64,000 bases of DNA from Pseudomonas putida (GCF_002906855.1 NZ_MINI01000048.1:62001-126000); one strand, 5' to 3'. Numbered from the stretch's first letter, positions 8,221 to 16,733 are shown. Notes: generated from the letters alone by a model not told the origin. Numbers and translations: made by a program.

Positions 8221-8871
8221 TCAGTTGCTGGCAACCGATTCAAGTTGTTGCAGCAACAGCGCCGCCTGGGTGCGGGTGCGCACGCCCAGCTTGCGGAAGA
8301 TAGCGGTTACATGGGCCTTGATGGTCGCTTCCGAAACACTCAGTTCATAGGCGATCTGCTTGTTCAGCAAACCTTCGCAGACCATGGTCAACACGCGGAA
8401 CTGCTGTGGGGTGAGGCTGGCCAGGCCTTCGCTGGCTGCCTTGGCCTCGGCCGAGACATCGACCTTCTCGAAGGCTTGCGGTGGCCACCAGACATCGCCG
8501 TCGAGCACTTTTCTCACGGCATCCTGAATGACTTCAAGGCCGCTGGACTTCGGAATGAAGCCGCTGGCACCGAACTCGCGGGACTTGACCACCACGGCGG
8601 CCTCTTCCTGCGCCGAGACCATTACCACCGGAATTTGCGGGTACTGGCCGCGTAGCAGGACCAGCCCGGAGAAGCCATAGGCACCCGGCATGTTCAGGTC
8701 CAGCAGGACCAGGTCCCAGTCGGCTTTTTCGCTCAGGCGGGTTTCCAGTTCGGCGATGCTCGCCACTTCAACCAAGCGCACGTCGGCGCCCAGGCCGAGG
8801 GTAACGGCCTGGCGCAGAGCGCTGCGAAACAGCGGGTGGTCATCGGCTATCAGGATTTCGTATGTGGCCAT
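8221..8871 (-). CDS. erdR: LuxR-family response regulator ErdR
   Basis: 216 residues. The receiver domain (residues 1-120) has the acidic pair in ILIADDHPLF, the phospho-acceptor Asp in LVLLDLNMPG and the conserved Lys in FIPKSSG. The LuxR-type helix-turn-helix (about 145-205, LTPQQFRVLTMVCEGLLNKQ) completes it. ErdR of Pseudomonas controls ethanol and acetate-related metabolism together with sensor kinases encoded elsewhere. No kinase is adjacent. The dgkA-erdR order matches P. aeruginosa PA3603-PA3604. Confidence 0.88.
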   Translation of the reverse strand: MATYEILIADDHPLFRSALRQAVTLGLGADVRLVEVASIAELETRLSEKADWDLVLLDLNMPGAYGFSGLVLLRGQYPQIPVVMVSAQEEAAVVVKSREFGASGFIPKSSGLEVIQDAVRKVLDGDVWWPPQAFEKVDVSAEAKAASEGLASLTPQQFRVLTMVCEGLLNKQIAYELSVSEATIKAHVTAIFRKLGVRTRTQAALLLQQLESVASN

Positions 8872-9050
8872 CGATCTATGGATCCTGTTCTGTGCCAGGC
8901 GCATGCGGGGTAGTGAAACGCCTGGCGGGGAATCGGCGCCAAGGATGCCGAGCACGGCCGGAGGTGGTCAAGCCAACTACCCTGCCGCCTCGCCCGCCCT
9001 GGCTGCCAGCCCCGTCATTATGAACCAAAGTGAGACGTATGCCCCTTGGA

Positions 9051-9761
9051 CTATAGGAAGGTATGCAAACGCTGGTGGGTGTCGTCCTGATCATCCAGCG
9101 GCAGGCGACGCTTGCCACTGAGATAATGCAGGCTGAACACATCGAGATAAGCATCCAGCGCCTGGGAAGCCTGGTTGTCACCCGCCAGGTCCAGGCACAT
9201 GGCAGCGACTTCGGCGGTGCAGAAATGATCGTCGCGCTTGGACCGGCGCAGGCGATAGCGCGACATCTGCTCGGCTTGCAGGCTCAGCACCGGGAAGCGA
9301 TCGAGATACGGGCTCTTGCGGAACATCTTGCGGGCTTCGGTCCAGGTGGCGTCGAGCAGGATGAACAACGGGCGCTTGCCGGGTTCCCGGACGACCTCGC
9401 TGACCACCCGCTCCTCGGCGACGAATTCGCCGGGGAAAACGATGTAGGGCTGCCACCGCGGGTCGTCGAGCAACGCCAGCAGGCCTTCGTCCACCGAGGT
9501 GCGCAGCCAGCCAAAGGCGCTTGTGTCTTCGATCAGGTCGGCGATCAGCCAGCCGGTGTTGGTCGGCTTCAATGGCTCGGTGTCATGCATGATCAGGCAC
9601 ACGCCGGAGTCGGCTTGCACCTTGGGCTTCCACGCACACAGGCAATGGGTGGCAATCACCCGGCAATCGGGGCAACGCTCGGCGCGTGAACCACGGGCAA
9701 TGAAAGGTTTGATGCTGCGTGCCAGGCGCTCGGCACGCAGGCGTGCTACCGCGTGGCTCAT
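9051..9761 (-). CDS. tapT: DTW-domain tRNA-uridine aminocarboxypropyltransferase
   Basis: 236 residues. An N-terminal zinc-binding motif (CPDCRVIATHCLCAW) is followed by the DTW domain with the signature LLDATWTEARKMF. DTW proteins transfer the aminocarboxypropyl group of S-adenosylmethionine to tRNA uridine (acp3U); the E. coli homologue is TapT (YfiP). The start ATG at 9761 was preferred over upstream codons because it begins the conserved region and has AGG nine bases before it. Confidence 0.85.
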   Translation of the reverse strand: MSHAVARLRAERLARSIKPFIARGSRAERCPDCRVIATHCLCAWKPKVQADSGVCLIMHDTEPLKPTNTGWLIADLIEDTSAFGWLRTSVDEGLLALLDDPRWQPYIVFPGEFVAEERVVSEVVREPGKRPLFILLDATWTEARKMFRKSPYLDRFPVLSLQAEQMSRYRLRRSKRDDHFCTAEVAAMCLDLAGDNQASQALDAYLDVFSLHYLSGKRRLPLDDQDDTHQRLHTFL

Positions 9762-9986
9762 GCTGGCAAGCCTGTGGACGGGTTGTGACTGGACACTGCA
9801 AGGACTCGGAAGGTGCAAAACGCCAGTCTATCAGAGCAGGCGCCATTTGGCCGTGCAGCGCAACCAACCGGTACTTTATAATCGACGCCATTGGCCACCG
9901 TGAATTTGCCTGCGCTGCTGCGGGTTTCATGGAACGCCCGCCACCGGCGCATGTCAAAGCGCCAGTCATCGAACCAGGAGAGATTC

Positions 9987-10406
9987 ATGCTGCGTCTTAT
10001 CGTCCCGACCCTGAGCCTGCTGCTCACCCTGCCACTGGCAGCCCAGGCTGCCTCCAAGCAGGAGTTCGAGCTCAACAAGCTGCTGCAGAAGGTCGCCACG
10101 GAAAGCAGTGTCGGCACCCCTCGCGCCATCAACGAAGACATTCTCGATCAGGGCTATACCGTTGAAGGCAAGGCGCTGGTCAACCACCTCAGCGTACGTG
10201 CCGAGCATGCCGCACGCATGCAGCAGAACCCGGCGCAAGTTCGCAGCCAGCTGGGCGACAGCGTGTGCCGCAACAGTGGTTTCCGTAACCTGATGTCCAA
10301 AGGTGCGGTGATGGTCTATCGCTTCAGCGTATACAAGACCAACCAGCCGGTCATGGACCAGGCCTTCGATGCTGCCAGCTGCACCGCTGGCAACAAGAAG
10401 AAGTGA
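9987..10406 (+). CDS. PA3611-like exported protein (quorum-sensing-regulated virulence factor family)
   Basis: 139 residues with a clear signal peptide (hydrophobic core, cleavage near AAQAAS) and AGGAG seven bases before the ATG. The mature protein contains two cysteines (in DSVCRNSG and AASCTAG) that could form one disulfide. The overall pattern matches the P. aeruginosa PA3611 family of small periplasmic proteins, whose role is not defined biochemically. A TATAAT box at 9877-9882 lies upstream and may be its -10 element. Confidence 0.7.
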   Translation: MLRLIVPTLSLLLTLPLAAQAASKQEFELNKLLQKVATESSVGTPRAINEDILDQGYTVEGKALVNHLSVRAEHAARMQQNPAQVRSQLGDSVCRNSGFRNLMSKGAVMVYRFSVYKTNQPVMDQAFDAASCTAGNKKK

Positions 10407-10610
10407 CTAGGTAACCCGCTCCCCCTCGGCGCGCCGCGGCTCTTCGTCGGCGCGCATCTCTGCCAGCAGTGCCTGCAGGTAGCGTGACTGGCATTCAAGC
10501 GCTGCCAACCTGCGACGGCACTCGGCTTCCAGGCTCACATGGTGATCCTGGGCTGCATGTTCCAGCTGCTGATAGAGCTGCCGGTCTACCTCGATGACCA
10601 AGCGATGCAT
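10407..10610 (-). CDS. Small Arc-like ribbon-helix-helix protein
   Basis: 67 residues with an excellent ribosome-binding site (AGGAGG, seven bases). The start (LVIEVDRQLYQQLEHAAQ) is a beta strand plus helix of the ribbon-helix-helix type, followed by a second helix (VSLEAECRRRLAALE), as in Arc/FitA-type DNA-binding proteins. It lies tail to tail with the PA3611-like gene with no gap. No toxin partner is next to it, so an antitoxin role is not supported. Confidence 0.65.
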   Translation of the reverse strand: MHRLVIEVDRQLYQQLEHAAQDHHVSLEAECRRRLAALECQSRYLQALLAEMRADEEPRRAEGERVT

Positions 10611-10912
10611 ACCGCCACCTCCTGCATCGACACGTTTCGCTTCTCCAGTTAACCAAACCCTCGTCAGGGCTGGTCACAGGCCGACGAGTGGCCACCGTAT
10701 TCACGCCTGCACGATCAGGTGCAACGGTCTAGATTGATAGCGAAGGCCCGAAAACGACACGCCGGACAGACACTCCTGCACCACGGTCTTGAAGGCCTAC
10801 TGCAATGCTCGAAATGCACGCTCGAGTCACGGCAGCCAGCGACACACGTAGTGTCGCGGCCGAGCCACAGCATTGGCCCGGTCAGAGGTTTTGCTGCAGA
10901 AGGAGACGTTGA
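10611..10912. other. Intergenic region before the LOG gene
   Basis: No coding frame is convincing. A hairpin (GCGACAC, ACGTA, GTGTCGC; 10839-10857) without a T-tract is the only structure seen. Promoters for the divergent small protein and the LOG gene should lie here but no strong consensus is visible. Confidence 0.5.
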
Positions 10913-12031
10913 ATGCCTTACCAATCGAATGAACACCTGTTCAATCACTTCAGGGACCACGGCATCGACCTGAGCAAGATCGACCAGCAGCTGCAACTGG
11001 TCGCGCCGGGCAGCCCCAACCTGCCGCTGTATCGCGACATGATGCTCACGGTCTTGCGCATGGCCCATGACGACAGCGATCGCTGGAGCGCCAAGATCAC
11101 CCTGCAGGCCCTACGCGAACTGGATCACTCGTTCCGCATGCTCCAACAATACCGGGGGCGACGCAAAGTCACCGTATTCGGCTCGGCACGCACCCCCATG
11201 GAACACCCGATGTATGCCCTGGCTCGCGAGCTGGGGGCGACCCTCGCCCGCTCCGAACTGATGGTCATTACCGGGGCCGGCGGCGGCATTATGGCGGCGG
11301 CCCACGAAGGGGCAGGCAGTGACCACAGCTTGGGTTTCAACATCACCCTGCCCTTCGAGCAACATGCCAATGCCACGGTGGATGGCACCGACAAGCTGCT
11401 GCCCTTCCACTTCTTCTTCATTCGCAAGCTGTTCTTCGTCAAGGAAGCCGATGCACTGGTGCTCTGCCCGGGCGGTTTCGGCACCCTGGATGAAGCACTT
11501 GAAGTATTGACGCTTATCCAGACCGGCAAAAGCCCACTGGTACCGGTGGTACTGCTGGACTCACCGGGCGGCACGTTCTGGCGCGACTGCCTGGCGTTCA
11601 TCAGCCGCCAGCTCGAAGAAAATCGCTACATCCTGCCCAGCGACCTGAAGCTGCTGCGCCTGGTGCATAGCGCCGATGAGGCCGTCGAGGAAATCAACCA
11701 GTTCTACAGCAACTACCACTCCAGCCGCTGGCTGAAGAATCAGTTCGTGATCCGCATGCACCATCGGCTCAGCGAGGCCGCACTGCATGATATTCAGGAG
11801 GGGTTTGCCGACTTGCGCCTGAGTGGCCGGTATCACCAACACGCCGACAGCGGTGCCGAACACGAGGTGGGCAACTTCAGCCATCTGACGCGGCTGACGT
11901 TTGCCTTCAATGGTCGTGACCAGGGGCGACTGCGGGAATTGGTCGATTTCATCAACTTGCCGGAAAACTGGGCCAAACCGGAGCCAATGCATACGACCCA
12001 GCGGGCTCGGGAGGCGTTGAAGGTCAGCTGA
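10913..12031 (+). CDS. LOG-family Rossmann-fold protein
   Basis: 372 residues with AAGGAG before the start. The central part is a lysine decarboxylase-like/LOG domain with VFGSARTP, VITGAGGGIMAAAHEGA and the signature PGGFGTLDEALE. LOG-domain enzymes release cytokinin base or ribose 5-phosphate from nucleoside monophosphates, and many bacterial long forms have other nucleotide-hydrolase roles. This one has N- and C-terminal extensions of about 80 and 110 residues beyond the core, typical of the longer TIGR00730-type proteins in Pseudomonas. It ends in a strong terminator shared with recX. Confidence 0.85.
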   Translation: MPYQSNEHLFNHFRDHGIDLSKIDQQLQLVAPGSPNLPLYRDMMLTVLRMAHDDSDRWSAKITLQALRELDHSFRMLQQYRGRRKVTVFGSARTPMEHPMYALARELGATLARSELMVITGAGGGIMAAAHEGAGSDHSLGFNITLPFEQHANATVDGTDKLLPFHFFFIRKLFFVKEADALVLCPGGFGTLDEALEVLTLIQTGKSPLVPVVLLDSPGGTFWRDCLAFISRQLEENRYILPSDLKLLRLVHSADEAVEEINQFYSNYHSSRWLKNQFVIRMHHRLSEAALHDIQEGFADLRLSGRYHQHADSGAEHEVGNFSHLTRLTFAFNGRDQGRLRELVDFINLPENWAKPEPMHTTQRAREALKVS

Positions 12032-12053
12032 AGGGTAATTTTCGTGATAAAGC

Positions 12054-12093
12054 AAATGGCCTCATCGCTGGCGTGCCAGCGATGAGGCCATTT
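12054..12093. terminator. Bidirectional terminator, LOG gene and recX
   Basis: A perfect 19-bp inverted repeat with a two-base loop. Left arm AAATGGCCTCATCGCTGGC; the right arm is its complement. It lies between convergent genes and can stop both. Confidence 0.85.
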
Positions 12094-12095
12094 GA

Positions 12096-12566
12096 CTAGT
12101 AATCATCCAGATCCCGGCCGCTGAGCAACCTACCGATCATGTCCATGGGGAAACCGCGGTAGGCAAGAAACCGGGTCTGCTGGGCGCGACTTCGAGGGTC
12201 CTGAGGGCGAAGCCCTGCGAACTTGCGATGCCAGGTATCTTGCAGCAGCGCTGCCCAATCCACTTCGCTGTCACGCAGGGCCTGCTCGATATCACTTCGA
12301 TTCAGCCCGCGCTGGCCAAGCTCCTCGCGAATACGCGCAGGACCATAGCCGGAACCGGAACGGTACCGGATGAAACTCTCGAGATAACGGGCTTCGCTAA
12401 GCAGCCCTTCATCGGCGAGCCGATCGAGCGCTGGCTCGATCAGTTCATCCGGGGCACCGCGCTGACGCAACTTGCGCGTCAGCTCGACGCGACCATGCTC
12501 GCGGCGCGCGAGCAGGTCCATGGCTGTCCGCCTGACGGCGACGGGGGTGTCGAGTACGGCGGACAT
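12096..12566 (-). CDS. recX: RecA regulator RecX
   Basis: 156 residues made of three-helix RecX repeats (RRTAMDLLARREHGRVELTR at the start, then GYGPARIREELGQRGL). RecX binds RecA filaments and limits recombination and SOS activity. The ATG at 12566 begins 12 bases after the recA stop, so the two form the usual recA-recX operon under LexA control. Confidence 0.93.
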   Translation of the reverse strand: MSAVLDTPVAVRRTAMDLLARREHGRVELTRKLRQRGAPDELIEPALDRLADEGLLSEARYLESFIRYRSGSGYGPARIREELGQRGLNRSDIEQALRDSEVDWAALLQDTWHRKFAGLRPQDPRSRAQQTRFLAYRGFPMDMIGRLLSGRDLDDY

Positions 12567-12577
12567 ACCAGCTGCTA

Positions 12578-13651
12578 TCAATAACCGGCGTCGGCGTCAG
12601 CCATGTCGTCGGCATCGGCTTCAGCGGCAGCGGCAGCGGCCTTGCCGGCTTCAGCAACAGCACCGGCCTTGAGCAGTTTCTCGCGAATCTGCTTCTCGAT
12701 CTCGGCACCAATGGCCGGGTTCTCCGCCAGGTACTTGGCTGCGTTGGCCTTGCCCTGGCCGATCTTGTTGCCTTGGTAGGCGTACCAGGCACCGGACTTC
12801 TCTACCAGGCCTTGAGAAACACCCAGGTCGATGATTTCGCCGTTGCGGTAGATGCCCTTGCCGTAAAGGATCTGGAACTCGGCCTGACGGAACGGAGGCG
12901 AGACCTTGTTCTTGACGATCTTGACGCGGGTTTCGCTGCCGACCACTTCGTCGCCTTCCTTGACCGCGCCGGTACGGCGGATGTCCAGGCGCACCGAGGC
13001 GTAGAACTTCAGGGCGTTACCACCGGTGGTGGTTTCCGGGCTACCGAACATCACACCGATCTTCATGCGGATCTGGTTGATGAAGATGACCAGGCAGTTG
13101 GCGTTCTTGATGTTACCGGTGATCTTGCGCAGTGCCTGAGACATCAGACGGGCCTGCAGGCCGACGTGCATGTCGCCCATTTCGCCTTCGATCTCGGCCT
13201 TTGGCACCAGTGCAGCCACGGAGTCGACGATGATTACGTCAACGGCGTTGGAGCGCACCAGCATGTCGGTGATTTCCAGGGCCTGTTCGCCGGTGTCCGG
13301 CTGCGAGACCAGCAGGTCGTCGACGTTGACGCCCAGCTTGCCGGCGTATTCAGGGTCGAGGGCGTGTTCGGCGTCGACGAAGGCGCAAGTTGCACCGTTC
13401 TTCTGAGCTTCGGCGATGACCGACAGGGTCAGCGTGGTTTTACCCGAGGATTCCGGGCCGTAGATTTCGACGATACGGCCTTTTGGCAGACCGCCGATGC
13501 CGAGCGCGATGTCCAGGCCCAGGGAACCGGTGGAAATGGCCGGGATGCCCTGGCGCTCGTGATCGCCCATGCGCATGACCGCGCCTTTGCCGAATTGGCG
13601 TTCGATTTGACCCAGGGCCGCAGCCAAGGCGCGCTTCTTGTTGTCGTCCAT
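12578..13651 (-). CDS. recA: Recombinase RecA
   Basis: 357 residues, start MDDNKKRALAAALGQ with GAGGA upstream. Walker A (GPESSGKT, residues 65-72) and the L1/L2 DNA-binding loops are intact. RecA catalyses strand exchange and, as a filament on single-stranded DNA, triggers self-cleavage of LexA and of S24-type phage repressors. Two such repressors lie within 36 kb on the same DNA (15.8 and 48.7 kb), so recA activity here should govern induction of both elements. Confidence 0.98.
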   Translation of the reverse strand: MDDNKKRALAAALGQIERQFGKGAVMRMGDHERQGIPAISTGSLGLDIALGIGGLPKGRIVEIYGPESSGKTTLTLSVIAEAQKNGATCAFVDAEHALDPEYAGKLGVNVDDLLVSQPDTGEQALEITDMLVRSNAVDVIIVDSVAALVPKAEIEGEMGDMHVGLQARLMSQALRKITGNIKNANCLVIFINQIRMKIGVMFGSPETTTGGNALKFYASVRLDIRRTGAVKEGDEVVGSETRVKIVKNKVSPPFRQAEFQILYGKGIYRNGEIIDLGVSQGLVEKSGAWYAYQGNKIGQGKANAAKYLAENPAIGAEIEKQIREKLLKAGAVAEAGKAAAAAAEADADDMADADAGY

Positions 13652-13694
13652 TGAAATCCTCACGTGTTCGACTTGGCCCTGACGGCCGGAATAC

Positions 13695-13710
13695 CTGTAT
13701 AAGTAGCCAG
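13695..13710. promoter_or_regulatory. LexA (SOS) box upstream of recA
   Basis: CTGTATAAGTAGCCAG fits the CTG-N10-CAG LexA consensus and lies 44 bases before the recA start codon, overlapping the expected promoter. Confidence 0.88.
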
Positions 13711-13754
13711 TATTATTCCACAGGCTGGCGCGCGCGCAAACCCCTGTCGTCGAT

Positions 13755-14237
13755 TTACTCGGCGCCAAGCTGTAACAAGCCGTCTAACGCGGCGATCACC
13801 GTTTGTCGGCGCACGGCTTCGCGGTCACCGTCGAAGTGCCGACGTTCGCTGGTTACCTGCTCGCCATCGGCCCAGGCTAGCCAAACGGTCCCCACCGGCT
13901 TGGCCGGCGAACCACCGTCGGGCCCGGCCACGCCACTGACGGCCACGGCAAACCGTGCACCACTGGCGGCCCGGGCGCCCCGAACCATGGCCTCGACTAC
14001 CTCCTGGCTGACCGCACCAACCTCGGCGAACAGCGCATGGGGCACGTTCAGCTGGCGGGTTTTCTGGGCATTGGAATAGGTCACGTAACCGGCCTCGAAC
14101 CAGGCCGAGCTGCCGGGCACCCGGGTGATGGCCTCGGCGATGCCACCGCCAGTGCAGGATTCGGCGGTGGTCACCTGGGAGTTAAAGCGGCGCAGGTGTT
14201 CGCCGAGACGGGTGGCGAGAACGGTGATCGGGTCCAT
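13755..14237 (-). CDS. pncC: Nicotinamide-nucleotide amidase (CinA C-terminal domain)
   Basis: 160 residues, start at ATG 14237 behind GAGGAG. It corresponds to the stand-alone CinA C-terminal domain, PncC, which deamidates nicotinamide mononucleotide to nicotinate mononucleotide in NAD recycling. Signature segments are TTAESCTGGGIAEAI and AVSGVAGPDGGSPAKPVGT. It is commonly labelled cinA in Pseudomonas and marks one edge of the mutS-cinA insertion site. It lies just upstream of recA on the same strand. Confidence 0.92.
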   Translation of the reverse strand: MDPITVLATRLGEHLRRFNSQVTTAESCTGGGIAEAITRVPGSSAWFEAGYVTYSNAQKTRQLNVPHALFAEVGAVSQEVVEAMVRGARAASGARFAVAVSGVAGPDGGSPAKPVGTVWLAWADGEQVTSERRHFDGDREAVRRQTVIAALDGLLQLGAE

Positions 14238-14291
14238 GACAGGCTCCTCGTAGAAACTGGCCATCACCCTATCAGGCCCCTGAATGCACGA

Positions 14292-14465
14292 TCAATTGTT
14301 GGCGCGATGCTGCACCAACAACCACAACGGGTAGTGAATGAACACCAGATAGACCGCCAGCAGCAGATACTCGAGCATCACCATGAACAGGGCCGCAAAG
14401 ACCGGAAAGAGCACACGGCTTTCACCAAATATGCGGTATTTGGGCTTATCGGCATACCGTATCGC
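14292..14465 (-). pseudogene. Fragment of a small membrane protein, start lost
   Basis: An open frame of 57 codons with no good start encodes a charged stretch (ADKPKYRIFGESR) followed by two hydrophobic helices (FPVFAALFMVMLEYLL, LVFIHYPLWLLV) and a natural-looking stop. It reads like the C-terminal end of a small inner-membrane protein whose start was removed when foreign DNA entered beside cinA. From 14466 to 14608 I see no gene. Confidence 0.35.
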
Positions 14466-14608
14466 TCACTCCCTGCGGCAAGTTCAGGGCGCAGGCCGCC
14501 CCAGGTAAGCGCCATGTTCTTCTAAAAACCTGCCCTTGAAAATCAAGCGGGTCGAACGCTTCGCAGAGCGACGGGACGAGCGCGCGTCACGACCCGCTGC
14601 CAAACGGT

Positions 14609-15157
14609 TCAACACAACACCTTTCGCGCCCGCGCCCAGAGCTTCAGGCGGCTTTCCAAACCATTCAGCCCACCATTGATATGGCGCGTGATGCGGTTGA
14701 ACTCGCCCCGATCAGCCAAGGCATTGAGCCCATGTGAATACCAATACCATCCCGCCGACTCGCAGGCCCAGCGCGGCAGTTCGAGCAGCTGCGGCTGCAC
14801 CAGCAAACGCTCGTCGCCGAACAGCGCACGGCTGCAGGCCTCGTAGTTGTTGCGCCCGGTAATCTGGATCAGGCCACGCCCACAATAGAACTGGCCATCG
14901 CCGTCTGCCTGCAACGTATTACCCAGGCGCAGTGCCAAGCTGCCAGTGTCGTAGCGGGCCAGATAGTGGTCACTACCCAGCTCGGTCACATAGCGCAACT
15001 CGCCGGACTCATGGCCGACCTGGGCGATGAACGCCGCCATACGCCTGGGTTTGTCAATTTCCCAGCGAGGCAAGGCAACATTCAGCGCAGCAAGAAAAAT
15101 ATCTGCGACGGGACGGGCGTTTGGCAAGATCTGTAGTAATTGCGATTCAGTGAGCAT
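14609..15157 (-). CDS. GH19-type endolysin (first copy, tailocin cassette)
   Basis: 182 residues. ATG 15157 has AAGGAG eight bases upstream. It is a chitinase-class GH19 lysozyme: the catalytic Glu is in QVGHESGELRY, and the substrate-cleft motif FYCGRGLIQITGRNNY follows. It cleaves peptidoglycan once the holin opens the inner membrane. It is the last gene of a holin-endolysin pair transcribed toward cinA. A second GH19 endolysin of the same type is encoded at 20267-20818 by the prophage, and the two are clear paralogues over their whole length. Confidence 0.88.
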   Translation of the reverse strand: MLTESQLLQILPNARPVADIFLAALNVALPRWEIDKPRRMAAFIAQVGHESGELRYVTELGSDHYLARYDTGSLALRLGNTLQADGDGQFYCGRGLIQITGRNNYEACSRALFGDERLLVQPQLLELPRWACESAGWYWYSHGLNALADRGEFNRITRHINGGLNGLESRLKLWARARKVLC

Positions 15158-15207
15158 GTCTGTCGCTCCTTTTTGATAGTGTTCATTCATGCATATCCCT
15201 CTTGGCG

Positions 15208-15540
15208 CTAGTCGGCTCGAGTGCTGTCGCGCAAGCCCAGGCGCCGGATTGCCCAGCGCTCATACAGCCGCATGGCGACATCGGCCCCCCCCACCGCAGT
15301 CATGCAGCCAAATGCACTGGCCGCCCAGATCGACAGACCACCGGCATACAACAGCATTACCGCCGACACGCCACAAACCATGCACGCTCCGGAACGCAGC
15401 ACCAGCCGTCGCAGCAGCGCCCACCCCGTGGCACCGGCCTTGTCGGCCCGCCACATCTCGCCGCACAAGCCGCCCAGCAATGCCAGGCCAATTACCAGCC
15501 AGAGCGGCATGTCCAGTAACGCTTGATGCTCGATCGTCAC
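15208..15540 (-). CDS. LydA-like holin (first copy)
   Basis: 110 residues starting at a GTG with a near-perfect AGGAGG seven bases upstream. Three hydrophobic segments (PLWLVIGLALLGGLCG, LVLRSGACMVCGVSAVMLLY and SIWAASAFGCMTAVGG) and a charged C-terminus suit a phage holin of the LydA type. It shares long matches with the protein at 43252-43593 (for example GEMWRAD, LRSGAC, AGADVA-type ends). The pair holin-endolysin without spanins belongs to the small regulatory and lysis block next to cinA. Confidence 0.8.
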   Translation of the reverse strand: MTIEHQALLDMPLWLVIGLALLGGLCGEMWRADKAGATGWALLRRLVLRSGACMVCGVSAVMLLYAGGLSIWAASAFGCMTAVGGADVAMRLYERWAIRRLGLRDSTRAD

Positions 15541-15635
15541 TGCTCTGCCTCCTGTGTAGTTGCCAAACCTCTGAGCAATCGAAGCCTGCCCATCGGCGCC
15601 TGTGTAACAACCGGTTTCCGCCCGGCTTGAGATAC

Positions 15636-15735
15636 AGGCTATGCATTAATGCATATGCTGTCAATGCATTCGCTCACATTTATATGCACTGGATTTTGCT
15701 GAAATGCATGCAGGCCATGCACGGCCTGATGTGTA
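15636..15735. promoter_or_regulatory. Cluster of ATGCAT/TGCAT words before the lysis genes
   Basis: Within 100 bp the motif TGCAT or ATGCA recurs many times, including ATGCATTAATGCATATGC, CAATGCATTC, TATATGCACT and AAATGCATGCAGG. It sits between the repressor gene and the holin gene, where the promoter of the lysis genes should be. The same words recur at the repressor's own start. I infer operator half-sites for the S24-type repressor encoded next door. Confidence 0.6.
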
Positions 15736-15752
15736 GGGATTTTCTGCAGACG

Positions 15753-15776
15753 AAAAAAAACCCGCCGAAGCGGGTT
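15753..15776 (-). terminator. Terminator of the tailocin repressor gene
   Basis: AACCCGC, loop CGAA, GCGGGTT, read on the minus strand with a run of eight U residues. It lies 17 bases after the repressor stop codon. Confidence 0.88.
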
Positions 15777-15792
15777 CTTGGAAGCGGGCTTG

Positions 15793-16530
15793 TCAGCGAG
15801 CGTACATGCCCCACCAGAACACATGCCCAAGCAGGCTGATCTGCTCGTCCTGCATCTGCTGGAAGCTGTAGTCCTCGTCGGGGTGTTCATCGCGGTTGAA
15901 ACTGCGCAGGCGGATGCCGGTAGGCAGGCGATAGACCTGCTTCACCCGCAGCTGGCCGTTATGATTGATGGCGTAGAGGTCGCCATCGATGATGTCGCCG
16001 ATCGAGCATTTGCCGGTGTTCACGCCAACCGTCGCACCATCGCGCAGCACCGGCAGCATGCTGTTGCCGCGCACGGTCACGCACTTGGCCTGGTCGAATT
16101 GCACACCATTGTGACGCAAGCTGCGCTTGCCGAATCGCAGCCGCGCACGCTCGCTCTCTTCGATGACGAATCTTCCTGATCCTGCTGCCAATTCGACCTC
16201 GCGAAGGAAAGGTACCGACACCTCGTCATCCTCGACGGGGGTTTCATCGTCCCACAGGCTGATGTCGCTGAGGTCCGCATGGCCGTGGGCCGGCAACGCG
16301 GTTTCGCGTGACTCGCCGAGCTCGGCACGGCCGCGCAACTGCTCGGTGCTCACGCCGAAGTAGTCGGCGATCTTCGACACGTGCTTGTCGGAAGGGTCGA
16401 CGATCTTGCCGCCGAGAATCCGCGACAAAGTGGATTGAGGGACACCCGTGCGCCGGTACAGCTCCGTCGGGGACAGGCCGTGGCGGTCGAGCAGTTCTCT
16501 GAGTACGGTGGCTACGTTGCGTTTTTGCAT
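15793..16530 (-). CDS. S24-type phage repressor, PrtR/CI-like
   Basis: 245 residues with the start placed at ATG 16530 (MQKRNVATVLRELL). No good ribosome-binding site precedes it, so ATG 16539 is also possible. The N-terminal helix-turn-helix (LSPTELYRRTGVPQSTLSRI) is followed by a LexA/S24 protease domain with the nucleophile Ser in VRGNSMLPVL and Lys in QLRVKQVY. An Ala-Gly pair (ELAAGSG) is a plausible self-cleavage site. It should silence the lysis genes until RecA filaments induce cleavage. Comparable proteins control tailocins (PrtR) in the mutS-cinA region. Confidence 0.82.
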   Translation of the reverse strand: MQKRNVATVLRELLDRHGLSPTELYRRTGVPQSTLSRILGGKIVDPSDKHVSKIADYFGVSTEQLRGRAELGESRETALPAHGHADLSDISLWDDETPVEDDEVSVPFLREVELAAGSGRFVIEESERARLRFGKRSLRHNGVQFDQAKCVTVRGNSMLPVLRDGATVGVNTGKCSIGDIIDGDLYAINHNGQLRVKQVYRLPTGIRLRSFNRDEHPDEDYSFQQMQDEQISLLGHVFWWGMYAR

Positions 16531-16612
16531 AACATGCATAATGCAGGCATGCGCCGGCAAATGCAATGCACCTGACTGCACACGCATGCCCCATGGCCGG
16601 CGCCTGCATCTG
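16521..16612. promoter_or_regulatory. Operator-like ATGCA cluster at the repressor start
   Basis: Words such as TTGCATAACATGCATAATGC, AGGCATGC, AAATGCAATGCACC and CGCATGCC pack this stretch and overlap the start codon of the repressor. They match the words in front of the lysis genes, so the repressor probably regulates itself and the lysis genes through the same sites. Confidence 0.55.
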
Positions 16613-16733
16613 GTTGAAAAAGCCTGTACCATTGCCGGTTTCACAATCGCCAACCAGATCACCCGCTGTAAGGCCCTGAATGTCTGATCTTTCCGCACAC
16701 ACACCAATTGTGCTGCAGTAGGAACAGGAAAAG

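Noticed and set aside
10407..10610. Antitoxin of a toxin-antitoxin pair
   Set aside because: No neighbouring toxin gene; the flanking genes are an exported protein and a LOG protein.
14415..14520. ALTWGGLR on the minus strand, recalling the conserved motif of NhaP-type antiporters
   Set aside because: Only seven residues agree and the frame stops soon after in both directions.
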